Below, in pieces: positions 50,658 to 62,000 of a DNA stretch of 64,000 nt; position 1 is the stretch's first letter, and each line of letters begins with the position of its first letter. Made by a program: the position numbers and the translations under genes. Source of the DNA: Ophioderma brevispina (Eukaryota > Echinodermata > Ophiuroidea > Amphilepidida > Ophiodermatidae). The notes beneath the pieces are model-generated. The model saw only the letters and a program-made list of their open reading frames with translations. It made no database searches and was not told the origin of the DNA. The stretch covers positions 25,596 through 89,595 of the forward strand of contig JAMKCH010012395.1 of NCBI GenBank assembly GCA_023653785.1, given 5' to 3'.

Positions 50658-52139
50658 TATTAGGCCAATAAACGGTTTAGTTTCTAGTACGCAGCCTACA
50701 AACCAAAATGCGATTTGAATGCCTGAAATTACAATGGCAAGTCAAAACAAACCATATTTTACTGTAAACCACATTTTACTGTAAAATTACTAGTTTATAA
50801 ATCAAAATATCGATTTGGGATCACTTTACTTTTTGAATAAAATTTAAAAAGGTATATTATGTCTAAAAATTACAATTTTTTCAGTTCATCAAATAAAAAG
50901 GAAATGCGGTTATCAACATCAAAAATAGAAGTGCACGGGGCCCACAGGGAACATTTTCAAAATGCCTTTAAGTAAACGAAGTGGTGCAAATAATATAAAC
51001 GAATGTGCCCTGCGGTTCAAAAGTATCTACCATGATAAATCGAATGAGGTCATAAAAGTTAGTGTTGTTACAACTGCCTTCAATCAACATCAATTTAAAA
51101 GTTTAAAATTTAAAAGATAATGATTATAATGTTAAAGCAAGGTTGTTACTGAAGATTTTGGGTAATATTGACAATAGCTTCTTTGTCAAACTGTAATTTC
51201 TTTTGTTGTTCAAAACAAGCAGAACAAATAACATCGTACTTTAGACGACATGTAGAGGGTGATTTCTTGTAAAATAGTGGTAAAAGTTAACGTATATAAG
51301 CAATTAAGTGAGAAACACTACTTAAAAGGAAGTTTAATAAAGGCAGCGTTCAATCTTATTATTTTTTAATTAATAATATATTTCTCTGTTTTGGGGTTTC
51401 GCTTCTTTTTTCTTTTTGACTCACATGTAGCGCAGTAAACATGCAAGGTGGATTAAATTCCGGTAGGATTGATCAAAATAGCAGTCAAATTAGATTGAAA
51501 GTCCCAGGCTTAAATTTAATGTTCTACACCTGCCTCCATAGGAAATGGAATTAACCAGGGATTGCCAGTATGAAGAATGTTATCATGCTTTCTATAAACT
51601 ACGACATGCCCAATTGTATTCGCACATTTATGAATTAATAGAAGACACGGCTTAATTCGTATGCAATGCCTTCCGGAAGGGATCACCTTTTGGATAAATT
51701 TAAATGTAATTGTCATTGAGATGAATACGAAAAATAGAGGTAAGTCTTACTCAAAGTGACACCAGACAAAGAAATCACTTGTTACTCTAAAGGCACCACG
51801 CTTGAACACACCATCATGTAGACGTGTAAGAATCGGCAGATCATGTGACGGGAGGGGGGTGGGTAGGTACGATTCACCCACAGTCGAACATTATTGTTCA
51901 CAAAGATGATGCGAACGGTTTCCTTACAGCAACAAACTACTACACAAGTTATATGGTGCGAGTTCTGAAAAAAGCTTTGACTAACATTTTTTTGTTCCTG
52001 GTTTGAATCCTGACTACCTCGAAGTAGTCCTCCCCCTGGTTAAATGCTTCATAAAGACGCCGCTTGTTGTCAGCGTCTGATATTCTCTGGTAATTCATGT
52101 TTCAGGTGTTTTTCTGTAAGAAAGTTGTTTTTGACCTAA

Positions 52140-52850
52140 CAAATATGTAACAGAAACAATTTTGGTGTTATCATACTTCTTAACAGTCTAGAAAACATCA
52201 ACAATAGGGAACATGGAAAAATGGGGGAAGTATTGTACAGGGGTCAAAATTAAAACAAGTCTAATTGTTTTGAAATCTACACCTACCTCATCTAGTCGTG
52301 AGGATTTAAAAAGGGTATAGTTTGTCGTATCTACGGTCATTAGTTTTAATGGTTCAAGGTCATCGTGGGGTCATTCTTTCAGAGTGATCCGATTTTGACA
52401 AAACTAGTTTCAAATTGTTTAGTCATATTCTATAACAGAAAATGCATATTTGCTCTATATTAAGTATGTAAATTAGGTGGTAAGTATTAATGACCCCATA
52501 GGAAATGTAACTTACATTTTGACCTATAATTACGTGACCAAATGGTGAAATGAATATTATATTTTCTGGTCCTTTGGGACTATATAAAGAATTTGGGACC
52601 ATTTTGAAAAGAATATGAGCATTCTGAAAATGGGGAAAACTATACGTTTTTAATCCTTAGGATATGGCAAAAATGTTGGTATATATTTCAGTACACTTAC
52701 ACCTACTTTATATTTCCCCCTGCACAAACCTTGCCTTCCTGCAAATACATGTTCCCTGCTGTTTACATTTCTAGACCTTTGATTGTAATATTATTCTCTC
52801 ATTATTTCTAAGTATAACAACACCAAAATTGTTTCTGTTGCAATTATTTT
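52140..52850. repeat. Foldback element related to 13930-14850
   Basis: acagaaacaattttggtgtt near 52150 faces its inverse aacaccaaaattgtttctgt near 52820. Inward, aagg(g)tatagttt and the caaggtttgtgcagg-type words are inverted (52240 versus 52725). The words tacaggggtcaaaat and gtgatccgattttgacaaaa match the 14100 and 14510 regions of the other foldback. No coding sequence. Confidence 0.65.
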
Positions 52851-53999
52851 AAAGTCAAACCATTATTTTATTTTAAGTTTTTTACACTATTTCACTGATA
52901 AGCACAGAATTACATAACAATTTCCGTTGTGTGGACATTTGACTTCACTATTGACATTTGATTTACCTGTTATGATTTTGATCTTTTCAAGTGGGCATTT
53001 TGTTCTGTCCTTTCTATTGTTTTGACATTTGAATTCCCTATTGACATTTGAATTACCAAAAATTACAATTGCTCTGATACCATGGTCATTTGACCTGGAA
53101 AACCTATATAAATGCTGATATTTTTGCCAGTCGAGGCTCTCCCCGCAAATGGAGAAACCGTACAAAAGGGCGAATAGGCGAAATTCCCACTACATTCGGA
53201 GGAGATTGTTCTTTAATGTGCACTATGACATTTTAGAGAAAACTACCATACCTAGTATGGCATTACCAATGATGTCATAGATTCCGCAAGTCGGCAAAAT
53301 TGTCAATTTCCACAGACAATAGGCGAAAATCATAACCTGCACAAAAAGTAGGAATATCGGATAAATTTTTAGAGTTTGACTCATACCTTGCAAAATATTT
53401 TTGAAAAATGTACCATAAAATTGAAGAACTAAGTTCCAAAAGTCCATCGGATATCGAAATTGAGATTGTTAGCATACTTCTTGAACTGGTAAAAATACAA
53501 CTTTTGGTCTTTAATTCGGGTTCATATCTCAGTCCGTTGCCGAGATAATAAAACAAACTCGGAGATTTTCGGCAATTTCCCCAACATTTGGATTAAAATG
53601 GTCCAAACAGGGAAAATGAGATTTGAATGATCTTTGTTCTTATCTAATCAGGTTCAGTACATGACAATGACATTGTGGATTTATTGAAATCACAGAAAAG
53701 ATATGAAAGAATGCTTAATATTTGGAAATCCCAAAAATTGAGAAAAATGGCCATTTTATTCAAAAAATTAAAAATGTTAGAGCAAGAATAGAAAATGAGC
53801 CCTTGTAAAATGGTTTCCAACCAAAACACATTATTTTAGTTCCGTATTACCATACCTTAAAGCATATGCAATATCAACCAAATATCTTCAAATATGCTTA
53901 GGTGGCAAAGGAAAGGATTTAAAAATAATTAACTGGAAGCTTTAGCGTTTTTGCACACCGGAGGAATGTTCTATGGGGTGGTACTTTTTAGAGTTCTTA

Positions 54000-54088
54000 C
54001 AATTATTATTATTATGGTTATTATTATTATTTTATTGTTATTATTGTTGTTATTGTTGTTGTTATTATTATTGTTATTATTATTATGA
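54000..54088 (+). repeat. TTA/TTG trinucleotide microsatellite
   Basis: About 29 mixed TTA, TTG and ATT units. It ends 13 bp before the splice acceptor of the LRR exon at 54102, so it takes the place of the usual polypyrimidine tract, only tttttgtgcag remaining between. Confidence 0.95.
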
Positions 54089-54101
54089 TATTTTTGTGCA
54101 G

Positions 54102-54173
54102 GATACTTACAAACTGCAGCATTGAGACAATACACAGGGATACATTTAACACGCTGAGATCCTTGACAACGCT
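54102..54173 (+). CDS. LRR exon of RXFP/LGR-like receptor (LRR8-like)
   Basis: A 72-bp exon between tttttgtgcag and gtaagtatc, phase 2 on both sides. The repeat reads ILTNCSIETIHRDTF, then NTLRSLTTL. It has the consensus spacing L..N.I..I...TF..L..L..L. It corresponds to the repeat after DLEGN in RXFP1-type receptors (N at position 4, N-T-F in the middle). Five more features of the same series lie upstream in the same orientation and phase, which makes chance very unlikely. No downstream LRR exon or 7TM sequence was found before the end of the window, so the rest of the gene is beyond it or in a form I missed. Confidence 0.85.
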
Positions 54174-57100
54174 GTAAGTATCAGTTTAACCTTAAAATAG
54201 ATCAAATAGGTTTTTGCTATAGCAGATTTTAAAAGTTTTAGGACTGTCTGTAATCATGAGAGGTTTTCACCCTCACATGAATATCAACCCCCATCAAAAT
54301 ATGCAAGAAGTCTCACTGAAGTTGAAATGCTAATATAGAAGTGTCGGAAAAAATGCAGATTAAGTAAGAACTCTTGACTCGTTATCGCTCACCAAAGTAG
54401 AATGACATTAGTCTGGATAAAAATTATTGTGTGAGTCCAGAAGGTGGGTTGTAAGTTCCAATAGCTGCCTGCGATATATTTGTGTGCTGGCCGTGTATGA
54501 GGATAACTCTAATTTATCTTACCTGAGTTCAGGGCCATTTTAAAAGCATGATCAAGGGGGGCGTTTCTGATAAAACTGGCAGAGATGCACTTATGCCTTC
54601 TTGTACTTACATGGCGAATTGTGGTAAGTCCTATATACAGGGACAGGTCTTTTGAGCTTCCTCAACTCTAATGAAAGAAAAGAAGTAATTTTAAATACAA
54701 GAACAATTGAAGGGTGTAATGTACCTTTTTGGTTCAGTTATTGGAAAGAGAAAAGGGTCTCTTCGTTCGGACTTTATCTCCCTTTACTGCAGGACATAAT
54801 AGCATTTGTGAACGCGGGTCCGGGTCTGTTGGCGTGGGTGGGTGTTGTGTGTGCGGTGTGTGTGCTGTGTAGTGGTGTGTTTCTTTGTGTTTTGTAGGAC
54901 GCCAGCTGTAGTGGAGGACCCTCGGCGATCATCTGTAACCGTTGTGTTAGTGTATGTAGGCGGGCTGGGGCGGTCTATCGGAAACCAAATGGTTAGGTTA
55001 ACTTTCACAACGATGCAATGAATGATTTACATGGAATTTGGTGTGGTTATAGTGGACAACCACGTACTACCCATGTCGTCTGTCATCATCGAAGGTGAAG
55101 CACGCCCAAATTCTTCATGGAAGTGCATGTTAAGTAGCCGCGGATAACCCACCCACATGGGTACCATATCGCTGGCGCAAAAGTGGAGTAATCATCCACT
55201 AGGTACACATGCAGTAAGGCATACTGTAACCGGAACCAATGTTCCGCCATGCAAAAGAACGGCGTGGGTACATCCATGCAAATGAGCTTTAGCTTAGTGA
55301 TTATTTCAGTAATCATATCCATTATTTAAAAATTTTGGTCACCTGGGTATATATGGGTGTACTCAATCCAAATACGATTATAGAGTACCAAGCTGGAAAA
55401 ATTATTCAAAAAATAAAAGGGTTCAACAACAATGACATGTTTGGCGATCTCTATGGGCAAAGTGCTGCTACTAAGGCACCTGGAACGGAAATTACCTGTG
55501 AAGGTACTCAGAGTAGCTGCAGAGGTACTCCATTGGTAGCCTACAGGGATACCTGTCAGTCACCTAGTCAGGGGCAAACTGTAGAGTACACTATAGTATT
55601 TAGTTGTAGCTACTGCATCAAAATGCATCAAGGGGTACCCTTGGGAGTAGAGCTAAAGAGTACACAAGGAGTAGCCTAAGCTCTGTGTTACATGTAGAAT
55701 CTGGCTGTGTACCAGATTGGCCACTATTTGTTTGATTGTCTAAAACATAAAGGGCTCACGACTAGATTTTCTGAATATAGCGCGTGTGCGCAAGACGAGA
55801 ACCGCAAAACTCCTAGTTTTGTTTTATTTGTCGTTTTTTTGGTTGGTTTGTTGTTTTTTGGTTTGTTGTTGTTTTGTTCTTTTAAACTTTTTGAAATCTT
55901 TTTGTTTTTTTTTTTTTTTTGTTTTTTTTTTGGACTTTGTTTGTTGTGAGGAAATGCGCAAACAGGAAACAAAAAAAAGACAAATAGATATGAAGAAGCG
56001 GTGAGTTTATTGAAACGAAAATTGCAACAATATAGTTAATATGATTTTTTAATTGGAAGTGTGGATCGAGTGCAGGATGAGTGTCAAGCTTTTACTTCAA
56101 GAACATGGCAAACATTATATCTGCACGTGATGTGAACACCGTGTCAGTACCTTTTATTGTACCCCCAAGTAGCATTAAGTCCTCGTCAATTCTTCTTTCT
56201 AGAGGAATGCTATCGCGCAACCGCGATTCGTATCCAATTTCGTTGACGTCTTACAGGAACGTGTAGTAGGACAGCTTGACCACATGTAAGGAATACAGTT
56301 TTAGATAATTTGTTATGACTCCCGTAAGCTTACTCATTCATATAGTCTTTGACCTGCAATTGTTTTCATGTCGAATACTTTTTTGTTTGCATCTGTGTTG
56401 TTCGTGTTTAAATACACAGACTGCGGATTACGTATGGTGAGGTCAGTCTACTAATCGGTAGGGAAGCGTCTGCGCAGTGGTCAGTGTTTACTTTCTAATC
56501 TACCTGAATTCTGCTTGCCCATGATTGTATCATTGGTTTGAGCCCTTCCGCTTGGAAAAATGCTATGTTTAGCTAGTCCGGCGATATAATCTCTGCCATT
56601 GAACTCGTGTGCCTTTATATGTTGTTTCGGAACATTGCGATAGAAGAAAATGATTAAATAATTAGGAGAAGATAAAACGACATGTGAGTGCTATCCTTTT
56701 TCATGCCGACATGTCGCCCCGACTGCCAGCATAGTTGTCAGATGATTTTGTACATGAGAAGGTCCGTTTTTGTGAGGGTTCGTTCTTTTGTGACTCAGTC
56801 TTTCATGTTAGAGGTCTGATGCATTGGTTTATTATCGGCGCGCCCAGGATCACCTGCAGTGTTTTTATAATATATCACTTCTGGTTACCATTTAATCTTC
56901 CTATTTTCTCACACACTTCAGTGACTACCGTAGCTTTTTGACACCGCGGGCTGATTGGTGACTGACGTAAAATGGACCGATACCTATCACACACACATGA
57001 TTTCCTGATGTTCGATGTGAATTGTGCCAAGAGTGGACCCCTCCCACCCCCCCGTTACACCGACTTTGTTGTCACTAGTATTTCGCTGGACCAAATAGTT

Positions 57101-58155
57101 AATTTTGTCGTGCCATACACTTTAGTCGATCCTCTCCATTCTCGCTAACATTCGGCCTAATGCAAGGTAACCTAACCATAACTTCTGCATAGAATATGAT
57201 GAGGCCTGACAGTGACTACTTGAAGCGGAGGATAGCGTTTTGCATGTAAGTGGTTCTGCCTAAATGCGAAATAGGTTATTTAGGCATAAAGCTGGTGTCA
57301 AATGGGAGGGTTCTTAAGATATGAACCCGTAGTACTTTTTTGCTGTCTTCGCCCCCCGCTCCCATTACCACATTCTTAAATACATCTTTTTGGGAGATTT
57401 TTTTGTTTACATCCAACGCATCTCTGTTCTTTTGACCAATCATGTCGCCCTTTTACAAGAAAACTTAAATATGGTCGTATCACATACTAGGGCTTGTTCC
57501 CGATGAGTGCAAATAAGTCGTATCTACCAGTTACGATTTTACTCAACATAAATAATTTTGAGTGAACCAAAGTCATCTCCGCAAAATAGGCCTATTTAGC
57601 TGAATATTCTGCAAATAAATTGAGCACTGTACCCGAAATGTAATCAAATAAGCGTAATGATCTACTTTTTCCATATTATACAAAATAACTCAAATGTCGC
57701 CAAAATGTCGTTACACTTTGTGGCACTAGGACGAAAAATGGAAAAAAGGGGAGATTATGAAGAATATGCAATGACTTTCCCGAAGACGAAACGACTCGTT
57801 TACTTTGAGATTTTAGTTGTCATAATGTACGAGTTCCACCAATTCATATCATTTTAGCTTCTTCTTGCGTATGACGGCAGAGCCTAAATGTGGTTTAAAT
57901 TTGGTTGGAGCCAGTCACTGTTGATGGTTGGGGTTTGGGAAGGTCTATACGCCAGTGGACGAAGGGTAGGGGACTCATTGAGAACGTGATCCACAGTCTG
58001 TGGTGGAGAGCCCGTATTGGCAGACGACAGTTGTAGCAGCCCCATCAGGTGCATATTGCTGTTGAATGAAAGGACCGCTTCTGTCATTATAGGTGTGATA
58101 GTGAATTGGGTCTGGTCTTGGAGGTTTTGGTCTAGCCAGGCAGGGCAGTGTTCCA
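54174..58155 (+). other. No supported gene
   Basis: Downstream of the last LRR exon. 54800-54900 is GT-rich. 55380-55680 is rich in ggtactc/gagtacc/gtagc words, perhaps a worn minisatellite. 55830-55945 is a T-rich tract. The minus strand at 56256-56090 is open for about 55 codons (ending ADIMFAMFLK, stop) and at 58156-57884 for 90 codons, neither recognised. Otherwise nothing. Confidence 0.5.
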
Positions 58156-61100
58156 TAATTGTAATAATACTAATAAAGCTTTATTTCAACACGGTTAAAA
58201 AATGTTACAATATAGACAATATTGTTCTCCCATGGCCGTGGCACTTAAAATATACAGAATAAAAAAAGACATTTTAATGGTACATTTTAACATTATACAA
58301 TAAAACAGGAAATATCGTAATAAGATATGTACAGGATTTTCAAAACAAATAATAAAAAGGGAGTAAGGAACAGGAAAAACAATAACATAATTTAAAAAAT
58401 ATCCAAAACATTTTTTTAAAAAAATTTTTTTTCGTATTTTTTGTTTTTTGCAACAAAAAAAATAAATAATTGCCAAATTTGGAAGGACTAGATAAATTTG
58501 GCCAAAGAAATCTTAACTTTGACAAAGACCAGAAAAGTTAAAACAAAAATAGAACACTTGTAAAATCAGAATGTGTTTGGTTGGTCTATTTTCATAATAA
58601 GGCTAACAGCAAAAGCTCAAAAATAGGAACATCCAATTAAAACAAAAAATAAAATGACCAATAATTAAAATCAGCAATGTATAAGAGTTGTTGATAGATC
58701 AAAATGGCTATCTAGAAAAAAAAACCCACATGAACATAAAATATGTAAACAGAGTAAGCCTAAAGGTAATAAACAAAATTTAAATGAACCAAAGTTAGAT
58801 AAATGGACCCATAGATTAAAGATTTCCCCAAAACAAAGAAAAAAGAGAACAAAATTTTAACAAGTTGTAAAAATACTGAAATTTACACATGGTTATGTAC
58901 AGACTAAAAGCAAGTCAGCCAAGTAGTTTCAAAATATAGAATTGGTTGTATTTAAGCAAACATTCAACTGCATGAGAGATAATTGCAGGAGAACTCCATA
59001 TAGGTCATATAAGTAGAAATATGAATATGAATAATTGCTGAAAGATGTTTCTAAAACTGACAAGGTCATATGCATTTTAAACTGTATATCACGTTGTTGG
59101 GCATTCCATAATTTTGCCCCCCTATAACTTAAAACTACGCTTCTTCTTGTTACTAAGTATTTGGTTTACGATACATTAAAGTGTTGTTATTCTTCTCATA
59201 TTGTTCTTATTCCTTTCTTGAAAATCCTCTACTTAAAGATGGGGAAGAAGATTATTAACAATCTTGAACATAGTAATGGCTTTCATATAAAAAAATCTGA
59301 CTCTCTAAGTTATTCCAATTCAGATCAATTTTAAAGCCAGCTGCTGAGCATTACCTATTGTACTAGTAATGATCTGCAGCCCTGATTTTGCAAAAACTTG
59401 TCATTTTATGCTAGAGTCTGGCCGCATCTTCCCATACTCCGTACAATAGTCAAATGAGGGCAATGTGGTTTATAAAGTAAAGATTGAAAATTGCCAACTG
59501 GAATTAAAGTTATGAGACTTAGAAGGATAGTACAAACCAGGTAAAACCTTCCTCAGGACTTCGTCAACATGTTTGCTCCATAAGTTAACTTTTCGTCAAT
59601 CATACACCCAAGTGCTTCAAGGGGTGGAAGCTCTGTATACGTGACCACTAATTTTAATAATGAAATATCATTGCTATTGTAGAAAGTTATAAGGAGTACC
59701 AATAACCATACATCAGTTTTCTTTATATTTAGGCTAAGCTTATTTTTCATCAACCAATGATACCATTTCGAGATCTTCATTCATTTTCTAATACAAATAT
59801 ACGGTTGCTTATGTCAGAAGTGAATATAATGCTGTGTCATCAGCATTAATTGCTAACTGAAATTTGAAACATGCTGAGGTAAGGTCATTCACATATAGAA
59901 GAAAAGGCAAAGGCATAGAATCGAGCCTGGTGGAAAATGCCACACATATTTGAACTGTCCTTAGATCTAATTAACCTTTATACTGGACGTGTTTCTGCTC
60001 TTTCAAATAGCTTTCAAAACCAATTTATAACATGTACACTCAAACCATACATTGAAAGTTTCTTAATAAGAACTATTATGATTTACAGTTATTTATCGAA
60101 AGCTTCTTTTTAAGTCCAAACTTACAATATCCAAACATAGTGACATTCTCAATACCATTAAGCCAGTCTTCTAGTTGACATTTTAAAAGAGCAGATGACG
60201 TAGAAAAAATGTTGGCCTAAACCCGATGGATTTCATTTGTACCATAGTATGGAATCAAGGTGAGCGTTACAGTTCGTTCACAAACGGCCACGCGTCCCCG
60301 GAAATTTTTGATAATATTGGCAGAATGGAAGATAGGCTGTAATACGGCTTGATTGTCACCCCTTTATAGATGGGAAATATCCTTGCACTTTTCCATTTTG
60401 TCGGAAATGAACCTGTTACAGGGAAAGATTGATCATATATGTTATTGGAGCAACAATTTCATTTGCAGCTGATTTTAATAATCTAGAACATATATCACTA
60501 CGTCGTTTTTATTGGCCACTGATTGAGTGCTGAAAAAAACAAACTCTTCATTAATAGGAATAAAGTTAAATGTAATGATTCGCATGAAGTCGGTGAGTGA
60601 CGATGTGTTTCGTCAAGTATATCGATACCAGGAATTTCGTCTGCCCAAAGGTTAGGACAATTTAGCAAAGTATCATTTAAAACCATGGGATTACAATCAT
60701 TGGGGTTGGTCTTAAACCAGTTTTAGATCTTACACTGGTCACATCACTGGTTTTATTCTTACTCGGAACAATGTGCCTCAAGTTACTCATTTCTTTTTGC
60801 ATAATTTGTTTTCAATATTGTTAGTAAAATAAGATTTCTTTTAGAATTACTAATCATGGCATCACCTATTCTTGGAGATTGCGCAGCTTCTCCCCATACT
60901 TGAGGCGGAATTCGTTTTACTGGCCTGTTTTTTAAGCCTTATCGCGTTCGCGCACTAGCACTAATTATTGTTCATCAGTAAGCCATGGGATTTCTTAGGC
61001 GGACCGCTTCCTACTGAATGGGAGCGTGCTGAGTCGCAATCTTTAGAATTTCATTTCAAATCATTAATGGCGTCGTCAACATTATCATGCTTTACAAGAT

Positions 61101-62000
61101 CGACCAATCAACATTTTGGCAATCGCATTTGAAATATTTTCATCAAAAATTTTAAAATTCTACTTACTAAGTACTTATGCGGGGTGAGTGAGTAGATGTT
61201 CGTTTTCTCTTTACCCATAATAGCATAAATAAATTATGCATTCATCCATATCTGTAGATTGCACCGATTTACGATGAATCAGGAAATGAGAGAGTGCGAC
61301 TTTCTCAGTAATATTGTAACTTTCAGGTGAAAAATTCAGGGTTTCAGTGAAAATTATACAATACCTGTCAGGCCTCTAGGTGTATAACATGATGGCTCAC
61401 TGGTCAAAGATCACAATTAATCACCCATAAAGACTACTCATGTTTTCACTCAATCTTTTCAAACATGGTTAATATAATCCAAAAAGTTTAATCTCTGAAT
61501 CTGGCGGACGATACAAAGCTCCAATAACGATAAGAGGCTTTGAATTACTACGAAAACCAACTTCCATACTCATAATCTCATGACATAAGATCAAGTCCGC
61601 ATTATAGTGGTATAAATCCAGATTTGTCCTAAAATAGATAGCAACTCCCCGCCTTCTCTGTTTCTATCTCTACGAAGAACACGAAAACATCATAACCATC
61701 AATATCCAATATCGGAATTTGGGATAGATGAATCAACAAACGAGTCAATGAGAGTAAGACCATCAATTTTATTGGTAATGAATAAAAAGTTTGGAATTAC
61801 GTCAAATGATCCTGGCCCTCGGTAATGTGCGGAATATTGAAACTAACAAAACTCATCCCTTTACTGGTATAAAAATCTGACCTTGTATCAGATAAAGTTT
61901 CTGACCATGCTTGGAAAATCATTATTCAGTCAGGCCCATGTGATGTACCTGATGAATTGTGTACCCAACTAGAACTTAGTATTTTTTTTTACCATGACCA
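58156..62000 (-). mobile_element. Decayed L2/CR1-like non-LTR retrotransposon (EN-RT)
   Basis: Read on the minus strand from about 62000 down. Near 61740-61640, NKIDGLTLIDSFVDS and RRDRNR with a GGG.AIY-like stretch. At 61560-61501, SKPLIVIGALYRPP, the apurinic-endonuclease signature of this class. Near 60995, a PWLTDE stretch. At 59940-59820, PPGSIL, then after a one-base shift PLPFLLYVNDL and NADDTALYS, the reverse-transcriptase palm with its ADD. At 59780-59550, ISKWYHWLMKNKLSLNIKKT and EALGCMIDEKLTYG, the thumb. At 59160-59090, SYRGAKLWN. The 3' UTR is A/T-rich and ends aaagctttattagtattatt at 58156. Many stops and frameshifts; inactive. The parts are in canonical order, so this is a near full-length old copy, opposite in strand to the receptor exons. 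Confidence 0.85.

Larger units (their letters stand above)
44663..54101 (+). other. Inferred intron, 9.4 kb
   Basis: From gtgagtatt to tttttgtgcag. It holds the foldback cluster at 45984-47180, the hAT-like MITE at 48631-48900, the giant palindrome at 49551-50657, the foldback repeat at 52140-52850 and the microsatellite at 54000-54088. 44670-45980, 47190-48620, 50660-52130 and 52860-53990 show only low-complexity or unassigned sequence. The longest open frame of the window (47904-48419, minus) lies here and is not recognised. Confidence 0.7.

Noticed and set aside
57184..57245. Additional LRR exon ending at the gtaagtgg near 57246
   Set aside because: The phase-2 reading (DYLKRRIAFCM) is too short and lacks the LRR spacing.
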